Shown here piece by piece: positions 46,383 through 58,639 of a stretch of 64,000 nucleotides of DNA (positions are counted from its first letter, which is position 1; each line of letters starts with the position of its first letter). The notes under the pieces are model-generated. The model saw only the letters and a program-made list of their open reading frames with translations. It did no database searches and had not been told where the DNA came from. Source of the stretch: Polytrichum commune (lineage: Eukaryota > Streptophyta > Polytrichopsida > Polytrichales > Polytrichaceae); NCBI GenBank assembly GCA_950295325.1, contig OX485803.1, forward strand, positions 56,559,554 through 56,623,553, written 5' to 3'. The position numbers and the translations under genes were made by a program.

Positions 46383-46610
46383 AATGAACAGGGAGAACAG
46401 ACCGTTAGTTACAGATGAACCGGTTGAGTATGAGAAATAAACAGTTGAAGATCAAGCCTTCGGGATAGTTACGGATCATTTTAGAGAAATGTATGGAATA
46501 TACCTCAAATTAATAAAGAAAATCCGAAAGATGTGAAGATGTAACTGGTTGGATTTGATAACACTAGGATCTCAACCGATTATGCCCAAAAATCTCTCTG
46601 GACACAGGTA
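46383..46610 (-). repeat. Dispersed repeat R1, copy 3 (inverted)
   Basis: The reverse complement aligns with 37560-37770 and, in part, with 4583-4680. Shared words include gataacactaggatctcaacc (as its complement) and gaaccggttgag. It lies upstream of the B3 gene. Confidence 0.55.
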
Positions 46611-48752
46611 GATGGCAATTGTTCACATGATCGAAAAGTTGGTGACATCCTCTTGGGTATGCTCAACATGGACATAAGTTGCATTCCCAAACATGAAGAG
46701 AAACAACTTTTTTGCAAGGTGAGATGCTGGCAGCCATCCAGTTTGGTGCCGAGTACCTGGTTCTTGCGTGCAGCTGAGGGAGGACTAAGGTAAGTGCACC
46801 TATTCTAGACACTACAAATTTGAGGGTATAATGGACACCAAGGATATCTAACATGTTTCCTCCAAAAATATTTATTTATTTAAAAAAATCGAGTGGATAT
46901 GTGAATGAAGTAACTGAAGGTTCTAATGTAGGCAACACCATGGACTTGTTAATTTCACACTTTGATAAACTACACTTGCAGTAGCAATAGCAAGTGTGGT
47001 ATGTCAATTGTGATCTCACATTCTCACAATCATGAGGTTTAGGCATGGCATTACCATGTTATTTTAGAAGCATTTTCTATGTCCCACATGAAATCGGGGC
47101 ATGACATAGTTGAGTTTCAAAAATGAATGGTCTTACATGACTATATTATGTGATGGAATTGGAAATTGTATCCAAATCCTCTCAAATTTCATAAGAAGTT
47201 CAGATATGATTTGGATGTTTTAAGTTGCCTGATTTTGAATCCATTTTAAAAGGCTAATCCAATGACATAATTGGCACATAAAGTGAATCACTCTAAATAC
47301 TCAAATTTGCCAATGTGTTGCAAATAAGTGCAACTATCTTAGACAAGTACCAAGAACAAGCCACAGATTTATCAACTTGTCAAAAGAAATATAACTTCAC
47401 AACATTAGAAGTGGCATTTTGTAAGGATTTTTCAATAATAGGTAGTAGGATTTAGAAATTTAAATGTAGTCTTCATTGGAGTTGGTAGGCAAGTGAAAGT
47501 AGTATAGGGGGCTTTGGAAAATTTGCTTGGTTCCAACACATGTTTCTAGAATCTAGAATATTAGAGTAGGAATAAGAATAAATGTTGATGTTGGGCATTG
47601 AAATGAACTATACTCCTTGAATTATGTTCTACTTATAAGTTCCCTCCTTAAGCATTTAAATGAAATATAAATTTCTTAAATTTAGAAAGTTATACTATAC
47701 ATTTGGCCCACAATATTTATCATGATCAATGTAGTTTGCCAGTGATCAATAAATAAACATAAACTCTAGTGCACTATGGTATATGCATTTAAACAAAGAT
47801 CGTGAAGGTGTATACAACAACCATCATTTTTGGTGTTTATATTTATTAGCTTTACTAAGTAATTGAAAACATTAATATGTATTTCACAACAACTTAACCC
47901 ATAGAATATGATCTTATATGGATGTGATTTGAGCACACATCTCATTAAGTTGAATATTTCATTTTGATATATCATGTTATGTTGTCACAATTTTAGGTAA
48001 ATAAAAATTGGGCCATAGAAAATATATTATTTAAAATCCATTTTTTTCCTATTATAGATTGGAATGTCAACCAATATGATAGTAAGTAAGATTTTACATT
48101 TCCTTGCTTCTCGAGTCCAACTCATTTTAGATATCTCAAACTTTCGTGTGGATCATTTGAGGCACTTAAGCAAAAGCAATACTAAAATGTTCTATATTTT
48201 ATATTCCACCAATTTTCATTGATGTAGACCTTTGTATATTTAAAAAAATCATTGCATTAAGAGACAATAAAACAAACAATGCTTTGCCCTACTTTTTAAG
48301 AAGTAGAGAGAGAAAGAGAGCACACCTTGATCATACCCGCAAGCTAAAATTAGAGCACCTTTAACCCATTGCTTTATTATATAAAAAGAGTTTCTTAACA
48401 TTTCACAATTTAACACATAGTTTTAGGGTCATATGTTAGACTTATTGAATCTTCAAGGTCTATATAGATGTTGGTAGCTCAATAAAAGAGCTCAAAATAA
48501 AGGTTCAAAATTAGTTGTATAAATGATATTTTGCATACTTCGACATACTTACCACAAGCGTGTAGATTATAGTGGGAAAACACAATGCATGAAATTGTTC
48601 AAGTAGAATTAATGAATGAATTTGAATTAGACCTAATAGAGATATGTAGGGCATGTATTATACCACCTGAAAGTAGGTGAAGATGTGTACCTACATATTT
48701 ATAAGAATCGCTAAAAAATGTAAAAATATGTTTTCATATTGCAAACGGCTTT

Positions 48753-48787
<35 letters not shown>

Positions 48788-49884
48788 TTCAAGGCAAATC
48801 CAAAGGTTGATCTTTTCAGAGGCCCACTCCATTCAATTCTTCCTTCTTTGCAAGACAAAGGTGCATGGATGGGATTTTAACCCCACAATTAACAAACCCT
48901 CAGGCTCAACATTTATCACCTCATGCCAAATATGAAATCATTTGTATGCTCATGATTACTATGATCTCCTTGCACAAGATTTGAACATGTTGGTAATGTG
49001 ATGCTATGCATGCATGTGTAAGATGGAACTAGATATGTACCTTGCTTACCATATTTGTAAAATGATTAGAAGTAGTCGTGTAACCCTAGTTAGAGTATTC
49101 ATTCAAATGAGCACAATGAAACAAAGAAAACATAAGATGTAATGTATCATGGCCTTGAAACCTTCATGCTTCATCTATTGTAAGGTGTAACCGAAAAAAA
49201 TTCTGTTTTTTTCTATCATTGACTATAATAGAAGGAAAAATCAAGAGTATAATATAAATCATACAGTATAATATGATACAGTAACAATGTACATGCATTC
49301 AAAAGTGTAAGTAACATGCTTGATTTGCATCCATGTCATCCCAAACAAACCAATGGTGTGTTAAATAACCATGTGTCAAGTTTTCATAACAAAACTTAGT
49401 TGTTATCCATGTCATACACTCATCCCACATATTCAAGTGTACTACAAATACCAATACTCATCGCAACCCACATTAAACTTGTCCAGTTTGCCATGTTGAA
49501 CCCCTCCATATTTGGAAAACCTCTTGTTTAACCTAAGTGTTTGCACACTTAGTATGTATATTCTACCTTCTTGAGTAAAATAATCCAAGTCGATTGCACC
49601 ACTAGCTCACGGTAAGAGTGAGAGAGGGTTATATTGTTAGGGTTTGAGGATTATATTGGAATACCTAAGTAATATAACTTTTCAAAAGCCCTAATTTCTT
49701 AGCTCAAGGTTTAAAAGGGGTTAATTCTCCTCTTAAGACCATGATTGATTATGCTTGGTGAGTGTATAGTGGACTAGTCATCACATGATAGAGTTATTTG
49801 CAAAGTAAAGCAGATGAAACTACGGTTTTAGTTCCAAACCCTAAGCTAATGAGAATAAATATAAGTCACCCAAGTTTCTTAGTA
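46611..49884. other. Gene-free AT-rich region
   Basis: No open frame with coding character. A (GA)n microsatellite of about 32 bp sits at 48752-48784. The remainder is AT-rich, with scattered fragments resembling other intergenic parts of the window, and no RNA gene was recognised. Confidence 0.4.
48752..48784 (+). repeat. (GA)n microsatellite
   Basis: An uninterrupted run of about 16 ga units in AT-rich intergenic DNA. No gene lies nearby. Confidence 0.95.
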
Positions 49885-50508
49885 CCGTAGCACCATAGTT
49901 GGTGTGTGCACCTCAAAATGATTTTTTTTTGATAAATTAGGTTCATCAACTAAAAATATAATTTATGAAATTTCATCAGTCTTATGATTTAAAAATATTT
50001 AATTCGTTTTTTTTGGTAAGGTCCAACAATACTAGAAGTAGGTTGTTGTTTTTTTCATTCATTCATGATGGCTTCTTGGCCTTAATTTTTAGTATCCACC
50101 TTAATCTTACTTAGTGTGGTTCTTGTTTGTCTTTGCATAGTGTATGTGTTAGGTCTTTTGTATGTATTTGCACTTTAACATGTGTGAGAAGAGTGTTAGA
50201 AATGGCACCAAAACAATGTCAGGTTGATTTTGCTTTTATCCCTAATAGCAAAGAGGAGAGGGAGATGAATATAGAAGGAGAGTTTGCCGCTTTAAGTGAA
50301 CATGGCGCCGAGCCATTAGCACGTTAGCATGCAACCTCTTATGGTGTGTTGACGTGGTTGGAGCTTAGAAAAGTCCAAAATTTCCATTAATTACTTATTC
50401 CCTAATATAAAATTTTCACTTATTCGTTTGATTGGGTTCATAATTTCCGATTTTTTCCAGTTTTTTATTTTGGAATTATTTTTGCACGAACCAGCTATGG
50501 TGCTACGG
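49885..50508 (+). mobile_element. 624-bp DNA transposon derivative with 26-bp inverted ends and TA duplication
   Basis: The left end ccgtagcaccatagttggtg tgtgca is mirrored by the right end tgcacgaaccagctatggtg ctacgg, with three mismatches. TA flanks both sides (49883-49884 and 50509-50510), suggesting Tc1/mariner or pogo. It contains a short open frame, MAPKQCQVDFAFIPNSKEER onward, ending at 50327, with no recognised domain. This is probably the N-terminal residue of a deleted element protein. Confidence 0.65.
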
Positions 50509-50797
50509 TATTTAAATCACCATATACAAAGAGTAGTCTTGTGTTATTAAAAACTTTAGCTTGTCCGACTAGGATGGGTGGCCCAAGCTGGCCTTGCAAA
50601 GGCCAATATGGGATTTTTAATAGTGGGTCCTATGTGTATATCTTAATTATAGATGAAAATAGTAGATCCCAAAAATTTCACCAAACTTTTGAAATAGGAT
50701 CCGATGCATGACAAGCTAATGAGCTCTCAATAGAAAGTTTTTCAAAGCAGGACCCTTCTTTGGGGGACTTTACAAATACCTTTGATATCTTAGATAT

Positions 50798-51155
50798 GTT
50801 GGGAGACATATGTTAGGCATGCGGACTACCACAAAGCTGTAGGGTTGCCCATTCTCACATGCGGGTGCAAAGGGCATGAGGTAGTTGGGCTGCTTCGCAT
50901 AGTAAAGATCCAGGTCAAGAATTCATAGCATGCCTTGAAGGTGTGGGAAAACCATGGCTACTAGTCAACTAGACTGAATAATAATTGCCTTTAGATTGAA
51001 TCATGTGAGACTCCGAAAGCGTGGACTAACCTTGGGTGACCAGAAGGAGTTCGAGCATTCTAACCTATGTTGTGGGGTTGTACAAGTTTAGATGCTTGGG
51101 AATGCAAGTAAGACACAGGACGTGACGTAGAGGTATGTTACATGTGGGTATTAAA
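50798..51155 (+). repeat. 5' LTR remnant of a Ty3/gypsy element
   Basis: About 350 bp match 55916-56265 in the same orientation. Shared runs are gttgggagac, cacatgcgggtgcaaa, gcatgccttgaag, catgtgagactccga and actaaccttgggtg. The copies flank a decayed pol region, as LTRs do. The true left edge may be missing, because the 3' copy seems to begin earlier. Confidence 0.65.
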
Positions 51156-51599
51156 ACAAACTTAGTTTAATATCGTGGTTGCAAGTAAGCGTCAAAGTGA
51201 CTTAGGGAATTGGTAGTCCAAATGTGGCAACAACCATGACAAATCCTAAGAGAACCAAGAAGGGTGAGCTCGAGCTGCAATGAGACGAACTTAAGGTTGG
51301 CAAGAAGTTTGCAATGTGATGCTTGACGAGCTAGCTGCTCAAGTCAACGAAGGTGGTCCAAGTAGGAAGGCTTGAGGAAAAAACAAAAATGTTGTTTCAA
51401 ATTTAGGCAATGATCAAGAAGCCAAGAAGGATGCGACCCAACAAGAAGAGCGTCAAAAAGGCAAAACTCGAGGGTGCAGCTTGATCAAGAGGCGGTTTTA
51501 CTCAAGGATCCCCATGATCCAATTGATAATGATATTTCAGATGATGGGCTTACAAAACTTTCAAAGAAGAAGAAGAAAAAAACAACGTCTAACGCGCGT

Positions 51600-54500
51600 T
51601 TATAAGCGGAGGTTCAGGAGACAAATTCTATTTTGAATGATCTCATGCAATATAATAAACTCTATGGAAACCATAAAGGTTGGAAGCATTGCGAGAGTGA
51701 AACCTTCATTTTCAAGCAAGATCATGTACTTGAAAAATGTACCCAAACTATTGGATTGGGACACCAAAGATAAACGAACTATTATGAGCTTCATTACCAA
51801 GTACGAGATAATTTGCAATGCAATGGGATGTGCAAGGGACGAGATGAGAGTTAGGAGTTTTGGCTCTTATATGAAGGAGGGGGCCTATATTACCTTTTTG
51901 ACTTATCGGTCAAGCAAAACTGAAGCTATGTTATGACAAAACCTCAAAGACTAAGCCTTGGAAACAAAGAAGAAACTAGATCAACATTTGCTAGATGTAT
52001 CAATGTTATGAGACATGAGGTAAAAACTTAATCAAAATCTTTCAGGATGTGCAGAATTGTGCAAAACAAAGTAATTTCAATACAATTGCAATAATAATTT
52101 GTAGTTAGAGATGATGGATTCATTTTTGGCGAGTCTTATTTGATGCAAAATGTAGGAGTGAGAGAGTATGTACATCATTATGATGAAACTCTTAAACTAA
52201 GGCATATTGCTCAGGAGATGTATGAGAGTTAGGTCAAACCGAGAATCCAACTAAGAAACATTTTGACAAGACTTCTAAATGTGGTGGGCAAAAGCACAAG
52301 TTCATGAAACAGAAGTTTGACATCCAAAATGATGGAGAAGAGGTTGGCCATGGATCGAAGCAAGTAGACACATAATAATAATAATAATAATAATAATAAA
52401 ACCTAAAAGGATTGATGTGAAAGACACTACAAAGAAGGGTCTTTATTTTAAGTGTGGGAACATTGGACATATGACAAATGACCGCCTCGATAAACCTAAA
52501 AAAGGATCAAAGGTGATGGGATTAAATCCGACAATGACCTGCTACATAAACTAGCAGGGCGTGTTACTTCAAGTGGATTGACTTGAAGTCAAGTTACTAT
52601 CAAATACGGACTGAAACAGCGGACAAAGTCAAAACAACTATATAGACCAATTATGGATCTTATGAATTTCTCATGATACCATAAACGCGCCAGTGACGTT
52701 TATGTCAAACATGAATTTGATCTTTTATGATGAAATAGATGAGTGTGTTGGTCTACATTTATACATTCTAATGTATCCTAGGAATGCTAAAAACCACGAA
52801 AGACACCTTTAAAAAATGTTGAAGTGAAGGGGATACAAGTTCCTAGCAAATGTTAAGAAGAGTGAGTTCTTAGAATATATTATGAATTAGAATGAAATCC
52901 AACCCGACTCAAAGAATATCCAAGTGATATAGGATTGGGAGGTTTCACGTACTTAGAAAGGAGTGAGGTCATTTTTGGGACTGACCAATTACTACCGAAA
53001 GTTCATAAGAATTTTTTCTAAGATTAAGCCCCATTTTTTGTATTTTTATTAATTTTTATTTTAAAAAATATAGTATTGAAGTGGGACAACATTTGCGACT
53101 AGACACTTAAAACGTTGAAGCAATTGTTATCAACTACGGGGTATTAAAGTATTCAAATTTTGATTGCAAATTTTAGGTTCACATGAATACAAATGAATTT
53201 ACTATAGTGCATGGGATCACCTAGTGGCTTATGAAAGTTGAAAGCTCACAAGTATCATGTTGGGGTACCCAACCTATAAGAAAGAGCTTTACATTGTAGT
53301 GCATTGTGTTAAGATTTAGAGGCATTATGTTGATGGCTGAAAAACTAAGGTTATTATGGATAATATCTCCTAAAAGTACTTCAATACCAAAGTGCAAATA
53401 ATACCGAAAGAGTTGCGGTGCTATAATACAATTATTTCAATAAAAGTCAAGTTGAATCACAAGCCGGCGGGGGGGGGGGGGGGGACAATTTGGTTCCCAA
53501 TGTGCTAAGTAGACGAGAATTATTTTTCATACCTAAGTTGATGATGCTAATAAGTAAGTGGTTGAATAGAGTGGAATAAAACTTCATGGGTGAAGTCCAG
53601 AAAATAATGAAATGTGTTCTAGAGGAGATTATCAATAATAATCTCTTCAACGCTAGAATTTTGCAAGTGATACATGCAAAATGCATTCAAGTCCTGGATG
53701 ACAAACGTACAAAAAATATGAAGCGAGTGAATGACCATTAGTACTTCAAATAGACATATCTACACATTCTAAAAGGAAATATATGAAAATGCTTATTTCA
53801 TGAATTTTATGATACCCCACTTGTAAGGCATAAACGAGTCCAAACCACAATGACAAAACTCCAAAGAAAATATGTTTGGTCATATATGGAAGTCGATGTT
53901 AAGGAGTTCATAAAGACATGTGTAAAGTGCCAAATATATAAGTACAATAATCAACCAAATATTTGGATACTAAGACCATTACCAATTTCAAATTAAAATT
54001 TTCAATCAATATTCTTGATAGGATTTCTTAAGGTGTGAGAATTTGACACTACCATTGTCATTGTGTGTTGATTGAATAAGTGGGCAGTATTTGTGTGTCG
54101 TGTATTGAAAAGGTTATTGCTGACAAAGTGGTTGAAATATTCTTTAACAATTGCACGTAGTTTCACAATTCCCTCGGGACATTCTAAATGACCATGGGTT
54201 AGTAAATTAAAAGTCAGTTATTATAGTATATGATGCATAAGATGGGGGTAAGACTTACAATAACAATGGTTTGACTTCCACAAGGCTACGACCAAACTGA
54301 AATTTTTGTCCTCAACATGTACATGCAATGTTTCTGTGAGGGATATCAATTGCATTGCTTTAAATTACTACCTATTGTATATTTATATTATAAAACAATA
54401 GTTTGAAGAGCCACAAGAAAGACGCCGTTCTTTTGTATTATACGCAAAAGACAATTTAGTCACAATACTTGGGCTCTAGTTAGTGTAGGTTCACTTGTGA

Positions 54501-55126
54501 TCATGAACAACTCTCAAGAAACTATTCCTTGGATGTTATGCAATGGCTAGCAAGAAGAAAGTTGATCCTTTGGAATGCCCAGATAATGATGGCAAAAACG
54601 CAGAAATGTTACACGCATATTGCGAACCAAAAACAATGTAATGAACAATTTCAAGTGGGTGAACAAGTGTGGTTAAAGTCAAGGAACTTAAAAATACCTA
54701 TTAAGGCTTTCATTAAGTAGTAGTAAGATGGATTGGTCCATTTCCAGTGAAAAAATACGTCACCCTAATGTTTGTATCTTAGATATTGATACCAAATTCA
54801 TTCTTTCTTGTTGAAATAGTAGTCTTGAAACGACAATAAATGCACTTATGGTAGGAAGAACTGAGACCTCCATATGAGTACAAGCTTTGGAATGGCAAGT
54901 GGAAAAGGTGACCGTAATTTTTTACTTCCGACAAGCACAAGGAAGGAGCAAGCAATACAAGTGCTTAATGCATGGGTACTTACTTTATGAATACAAATGG
55001 ATCAAGGCCACTAACTTGCCACACGCCAAGCGCCTCATCAAAGAGTCCAAAGAGGATAAGACAATGAAGGCTAAGGCAACTAAGCCAATACGAAAGGCCA
55101 CAACAGAAGAGTCGCTGACGTTATAA
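51600..55126 (+). pseudogene. Decayed Ty3/gypsy chromovirus gag-pol with chromodomain
   Basis: Broken pieces in the order of a Ty3/gypsy polyprotein, riddled with stops and frameshifts. A gag-like segment (51637-51936) comes first. A zinc-knuckle relic (FKCGNIGHM, 52455) has lost a cysteine. Reverse transcriptase pieces follow (YFKWIDLKSSYYQIR at 52567; TFMSNMNLIF at 52692; the YxDD site is not intact), then NYYRKFIRIFSK (52987) and an RNase H end interrupted by 17 G (53467-53483). Next are an integrase zinc-binding relic (CVKCQ, 53922), VGEQVWLKSRNLK (54655) and a C-terminal chromodomain-like segment (54890-55060, YKWIKATNLPHAKRLIKE). The chromodomain marks the chromovirus branch of plant retrotransposons. 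It cannot be active. Confidence 0.85.
52372..52399 (+). repeat. (AAT)n microsatellite inside the retrotransposon
   Basis: About nine ata/aat units interrupt the gag region of the decayed element, just before the zinc-knuckle relic. Confidence 0.9.
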
Positions 55127-55915
55127 ATGACAATGACATTGTGGGGAATGCCCATCTTATGACCCTAGACATTAAAGGGGGGGAATAAGTCGTCATGAGA
55201 GGTGATTGATCTTAGTCCTAACGAACCACTCAACTCCAGACCCAAGCATAACAAACGATGATAGCAAAGCCACATCCAATTTAGGCGGTAATGTTGGTGT
55301 GAACACCAATACTCTTAATGGGGGAGGACACCTTGGGAACACTTAAAGAGAGGGATGCAAAATCCTACTGCATGGAGATGAGAGAGTCCAAGTGTGAAGG
55401 TTGAACTTAGCCAAATTGGAAGGATGGGTGCCGCGAAGGGGATCCGTTGTAGCAAAGTATGATGGATTTGGTTGTGGCGAGACCAAGGTGCAGCTCCAAA
55501 GCGCAAAGGATTCTGTGGCAAATGCATGCCCTGGAGCGGAGCACATGGATGGCCATTTATGTCCTAATGGACAAACAAGCTAATGGAAGTTGCAACCAGA
55601 AAACACATTCTATCACCTACCGGCTAAACCACAATGCCCGTATTTTTCTTTGGCAAGGTGAGGTCACTAAAGGCTAAGACTAAAGTGGACTAGGAGAGAG
55701 ATTGACATAGAACAACCCGAAGAGTGCGCGGAAGAAGTTGGGTGGAAGGAGTGTGCATTAACCTTCACCTAGAATCGATTCATAATCTGTTCTTGAAGTT
55801 CTTGAACATCAAGTTCTTGAAGTGGAGGAGGATGTAAGACACCTCAAGTATGGAGGGACACCGAGGTAGCTGGGTGCGCTTAATGTGGGACCTCGAGTGT
55901 GGAAGGCAAAACCCA
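55127..55915 (+). other. Untranslated 3' region of the retrotransposon
   Basis: The region between the chromodomain relic and the recognisable 3' LTR. Two purine runs could be polypurine tracts: aaagggggggaataag near 55170 and aagtggaggaggatg near 55820. The latter is followed by tgtaagacacc, a plausible LTR start. Open frames at 55315-55677 have no recognised domain. Confidence 0.4.
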
Positions 55916-56265
55916 GTTGGGAGACTAAGATGAGCAGTAGGATGGCCCATGCCCACATGCGGGTGCAAAAGGCACGAGGTAGATGGGTTACATTGCATGG
56001 TAAAAATCCAAGTTGAGAATTCAGAGCATGCCTTGAAGCCGTGGAAAAGCCATGGCTACATGCAAGTCAGCTATGCCAAATAATAGTGGCTCATAAGGTG
56101 AGCCATGTGAGACTCCGAGTAAGTGGACTAACCTTGGGTGGCCAAGGGGATTTCAAGCATTCTACCTTGTGTTGTGGGCTTTGTGCAGGTTTACATGCTT
56201 GGGGCAACGAGTAGGATGCATGATATGACGTAGAGTTACGTACCTCTCCATGTGCACTAACACCA
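55916..56265 (+). repeat. 3' LTR (at least its 3' part) of the Ty3/gypsy element
   Basis: Pairs with 50798-51155. It may begin as early as 55832 (tgtaagacacc), in which case the 5' copy lost about 80 bp. Divergence between the copies is substantial, implying an old insertion. Confidence 0.6.
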
Positions 56266-57163
56266 CACTCTATAACATCCGAACAACCAAATACAACAAA
56301 GTGGTATGTCAAATACATTAAGTGCTCATCTTCCACTCCACAACAAGGGACACACTACTAATGGATGTTAGAAGACAACCCCTACATGGCTATACCCTTG
56401 CATTTGCAGCACAAAACCATGCCAATGCCTAGCTCTCAAACTTGACATACTAATCATTGCCACCACCTCCCTAATGAAAACCATACACTGTACCACTCAA
56501 ACTTGAGCTTACAATTCATTAAATTGACCTTTTGTCAAGATTGAACCCCTACCACCGCAACCAAACATTGATGGACACTCTAAAAGACGCCAGATGGTAT
56601 GTAACACTCACTATATTCAAAACATGCATACGATGAGGCATCCACACGGACATTATCACCAACCTATTTGGACCATGCTACATCCCCCCGAATGCCCATT
56701 CATGCAACGAATTCACCTAGTAGCCATCAAATATCTCACCTTACTCATGCTCAACAAATGAAAACTAGAAATCCATCAACAACCAGACCATTTATGGTAT
56801 TTAGAGTCATGTACACTATTTGCGAAGGGCCTAAACAAGGAGTGCTATCACGTGAGTAGTGAGCGATGAGTAGTAACATATGAGCAATCAACAATGAGTG
56901 ACAACATACGAGCAATGACATAAAATATTCAAAAGGTATTTGGTGACATGTTTCCTATAACTGTGAATTATTTGCCACGAAAAGATGGACAATGTAAACA
57001 CGTATGGATGATTTATATGGATAATTCCATTCACCAATGGATTCTAAATGCATTTTAGATTGTATTATTGTGATGAATAGAGTGTTACACAATGAGACTA
57101 AGTAACACTCGCCAACACATTTAAAGGTAGGATATGAAATAATGTATGGAAATTGTAAAATGA

Positions 57164-57216
<53 letters not shown>

Positions 57217-58038
57217 GAAATGATTGTAGGGGAAGGGAAAATTGGCACACAAAACCAATTCAATAAACCACAGTTATTGATTGTGGTTTATTCATAGAAA
57301 TGCATAACATGAAAATCAACCCACACAAAACCTATCATAATGTTTAAGACTAACCATGCTACTATTAATTCTCACTATCATTTTCGTTACCCTCTTTTGC
57401 CTTGTCATCTATATATACCAACTTTACCAACCATTGGGATCTTTGACGAGCAACTGGTATTAAGGTAGCCACCATAGCCTTAGTCATATTCTTTATATGT
57501 GGAGGAAGCAACATCAAACTAGGAAGTGGTTGGATTTGGCTTTCAATTCAATACACATGAAACAAAAAATTAAGATACTTGAAATTGTAGCCATATGAAA
57601 AACTAAACATTTCATATATTAAGTGTTAGGCAAACCTACTTGCTAATGCAAGAACATTTTGTAACCTTCCAAACATGTTTGTCTTTGCTCGCTCGGAATG
57701 TAATGTGAGGTATCCTTCCTTCCTTTTGTAAGGAGAGGAGTCTATTTACATGTTGGAGACAATATGGCATCAAATATGATCAAATCACCCTCCAAGGCCA
57801 CAATGTGCAAACCGCTTCTATTACATGCACGAATAGAAAGACCTAGACACAACACAAAAATTAATCATTTAGCATAAAAAACATAGACAGTGAGCAATCA
57901 AATATAAAACAATAGCATTGATTACATGTAGATGCATAAGCATTAAGTACCACATCTCCAAGTTTAATTAAATCCTCAATAAAAACTTGCAGATATTTCA
58001 AGTCTTTCTCCCAACCACCTCTCTAAGGGACCTATTTG
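56266..58038. other. Intergenic, no recognised gene
   Basis: AT-rich. A (GT)n microsatellite of about 45 bp occupies 57169-57213. On the minus strand, 57545-57364 is an open frame of about 60 codons ending in Lys/Asp/Glu/Asn-rich residues. It could be the tail of a transposon protein but shows no domain. Confidence 0.4.
57169..57213 (+). repeat. (GT)n microsatellite
   Basis: About 22 uninterrupted gt units. Confidence 0.95.
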
Positions 58039-58375
58039 CTCGGGGGGGGGGTAGTCATTGGTTGGAGTAGCAATATACGTGCGAACAAATGATAGGGTAT
58101 TTTTAAAACATGAGGGCTAAAAATTATAAATGGACTTAAGAGTAATATAGGGTATCAAAAATGGCATTGGACATCTTTAAAGTACTATAGGGTATGGAAT
58201 AATAGGTAATTTGGAATTATAAGTAATGCAAGCCATTTTTCTATTAACCCAAAGTATAAATTTACATAATGATAGCATGTGAAAAAAAAAAAGAGAATTG
58301 AAAGTAATACCCCCCTATAAAATAGTGGTTGTTCGCACCTATATCCTTAATTTTTTAACACACTGCCCCCCCGAG
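58039..58375. mobile_element. hAT-like MITE with 8-bp target duplication
   Basis: The ends are ctcgggggggggg-tagt and the complement actg-ccccccc-gag. They are flanked by identical 8-bp copies of cctatttg (58031-58038 and 58376-58383). An 8-bp duplication is the hAT hallmark. The element is 337 bp, AT-rich inside and non-coding. The unequal G and C runs at the tips suggest slippage after insertion. A similar aactcgggggg start near 63755 may be another member. Confidence 0.75.
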
Positions 58376-58639
58376 CCTATTTGTTCATGAGTTGAGTCCA
58401 AGAATTGATTAAATTAAGAATATGTTGGTGGCTCCCACATCCACCGCCGGCACACCCTCACACTTATAATACACATAACAAATCAATGATCTCAACTTGT
58501 GAACGAAAACCAAAATTAAAAATCATCCAATGTACAAAACCAAAAAAAATAGTTAGAATGTATTAATATAAGTTTGAACTAAACACACCATAAACATATG
58601 AATAAGAAATATTATATAAGAAAAATATATTTCTCAAAT

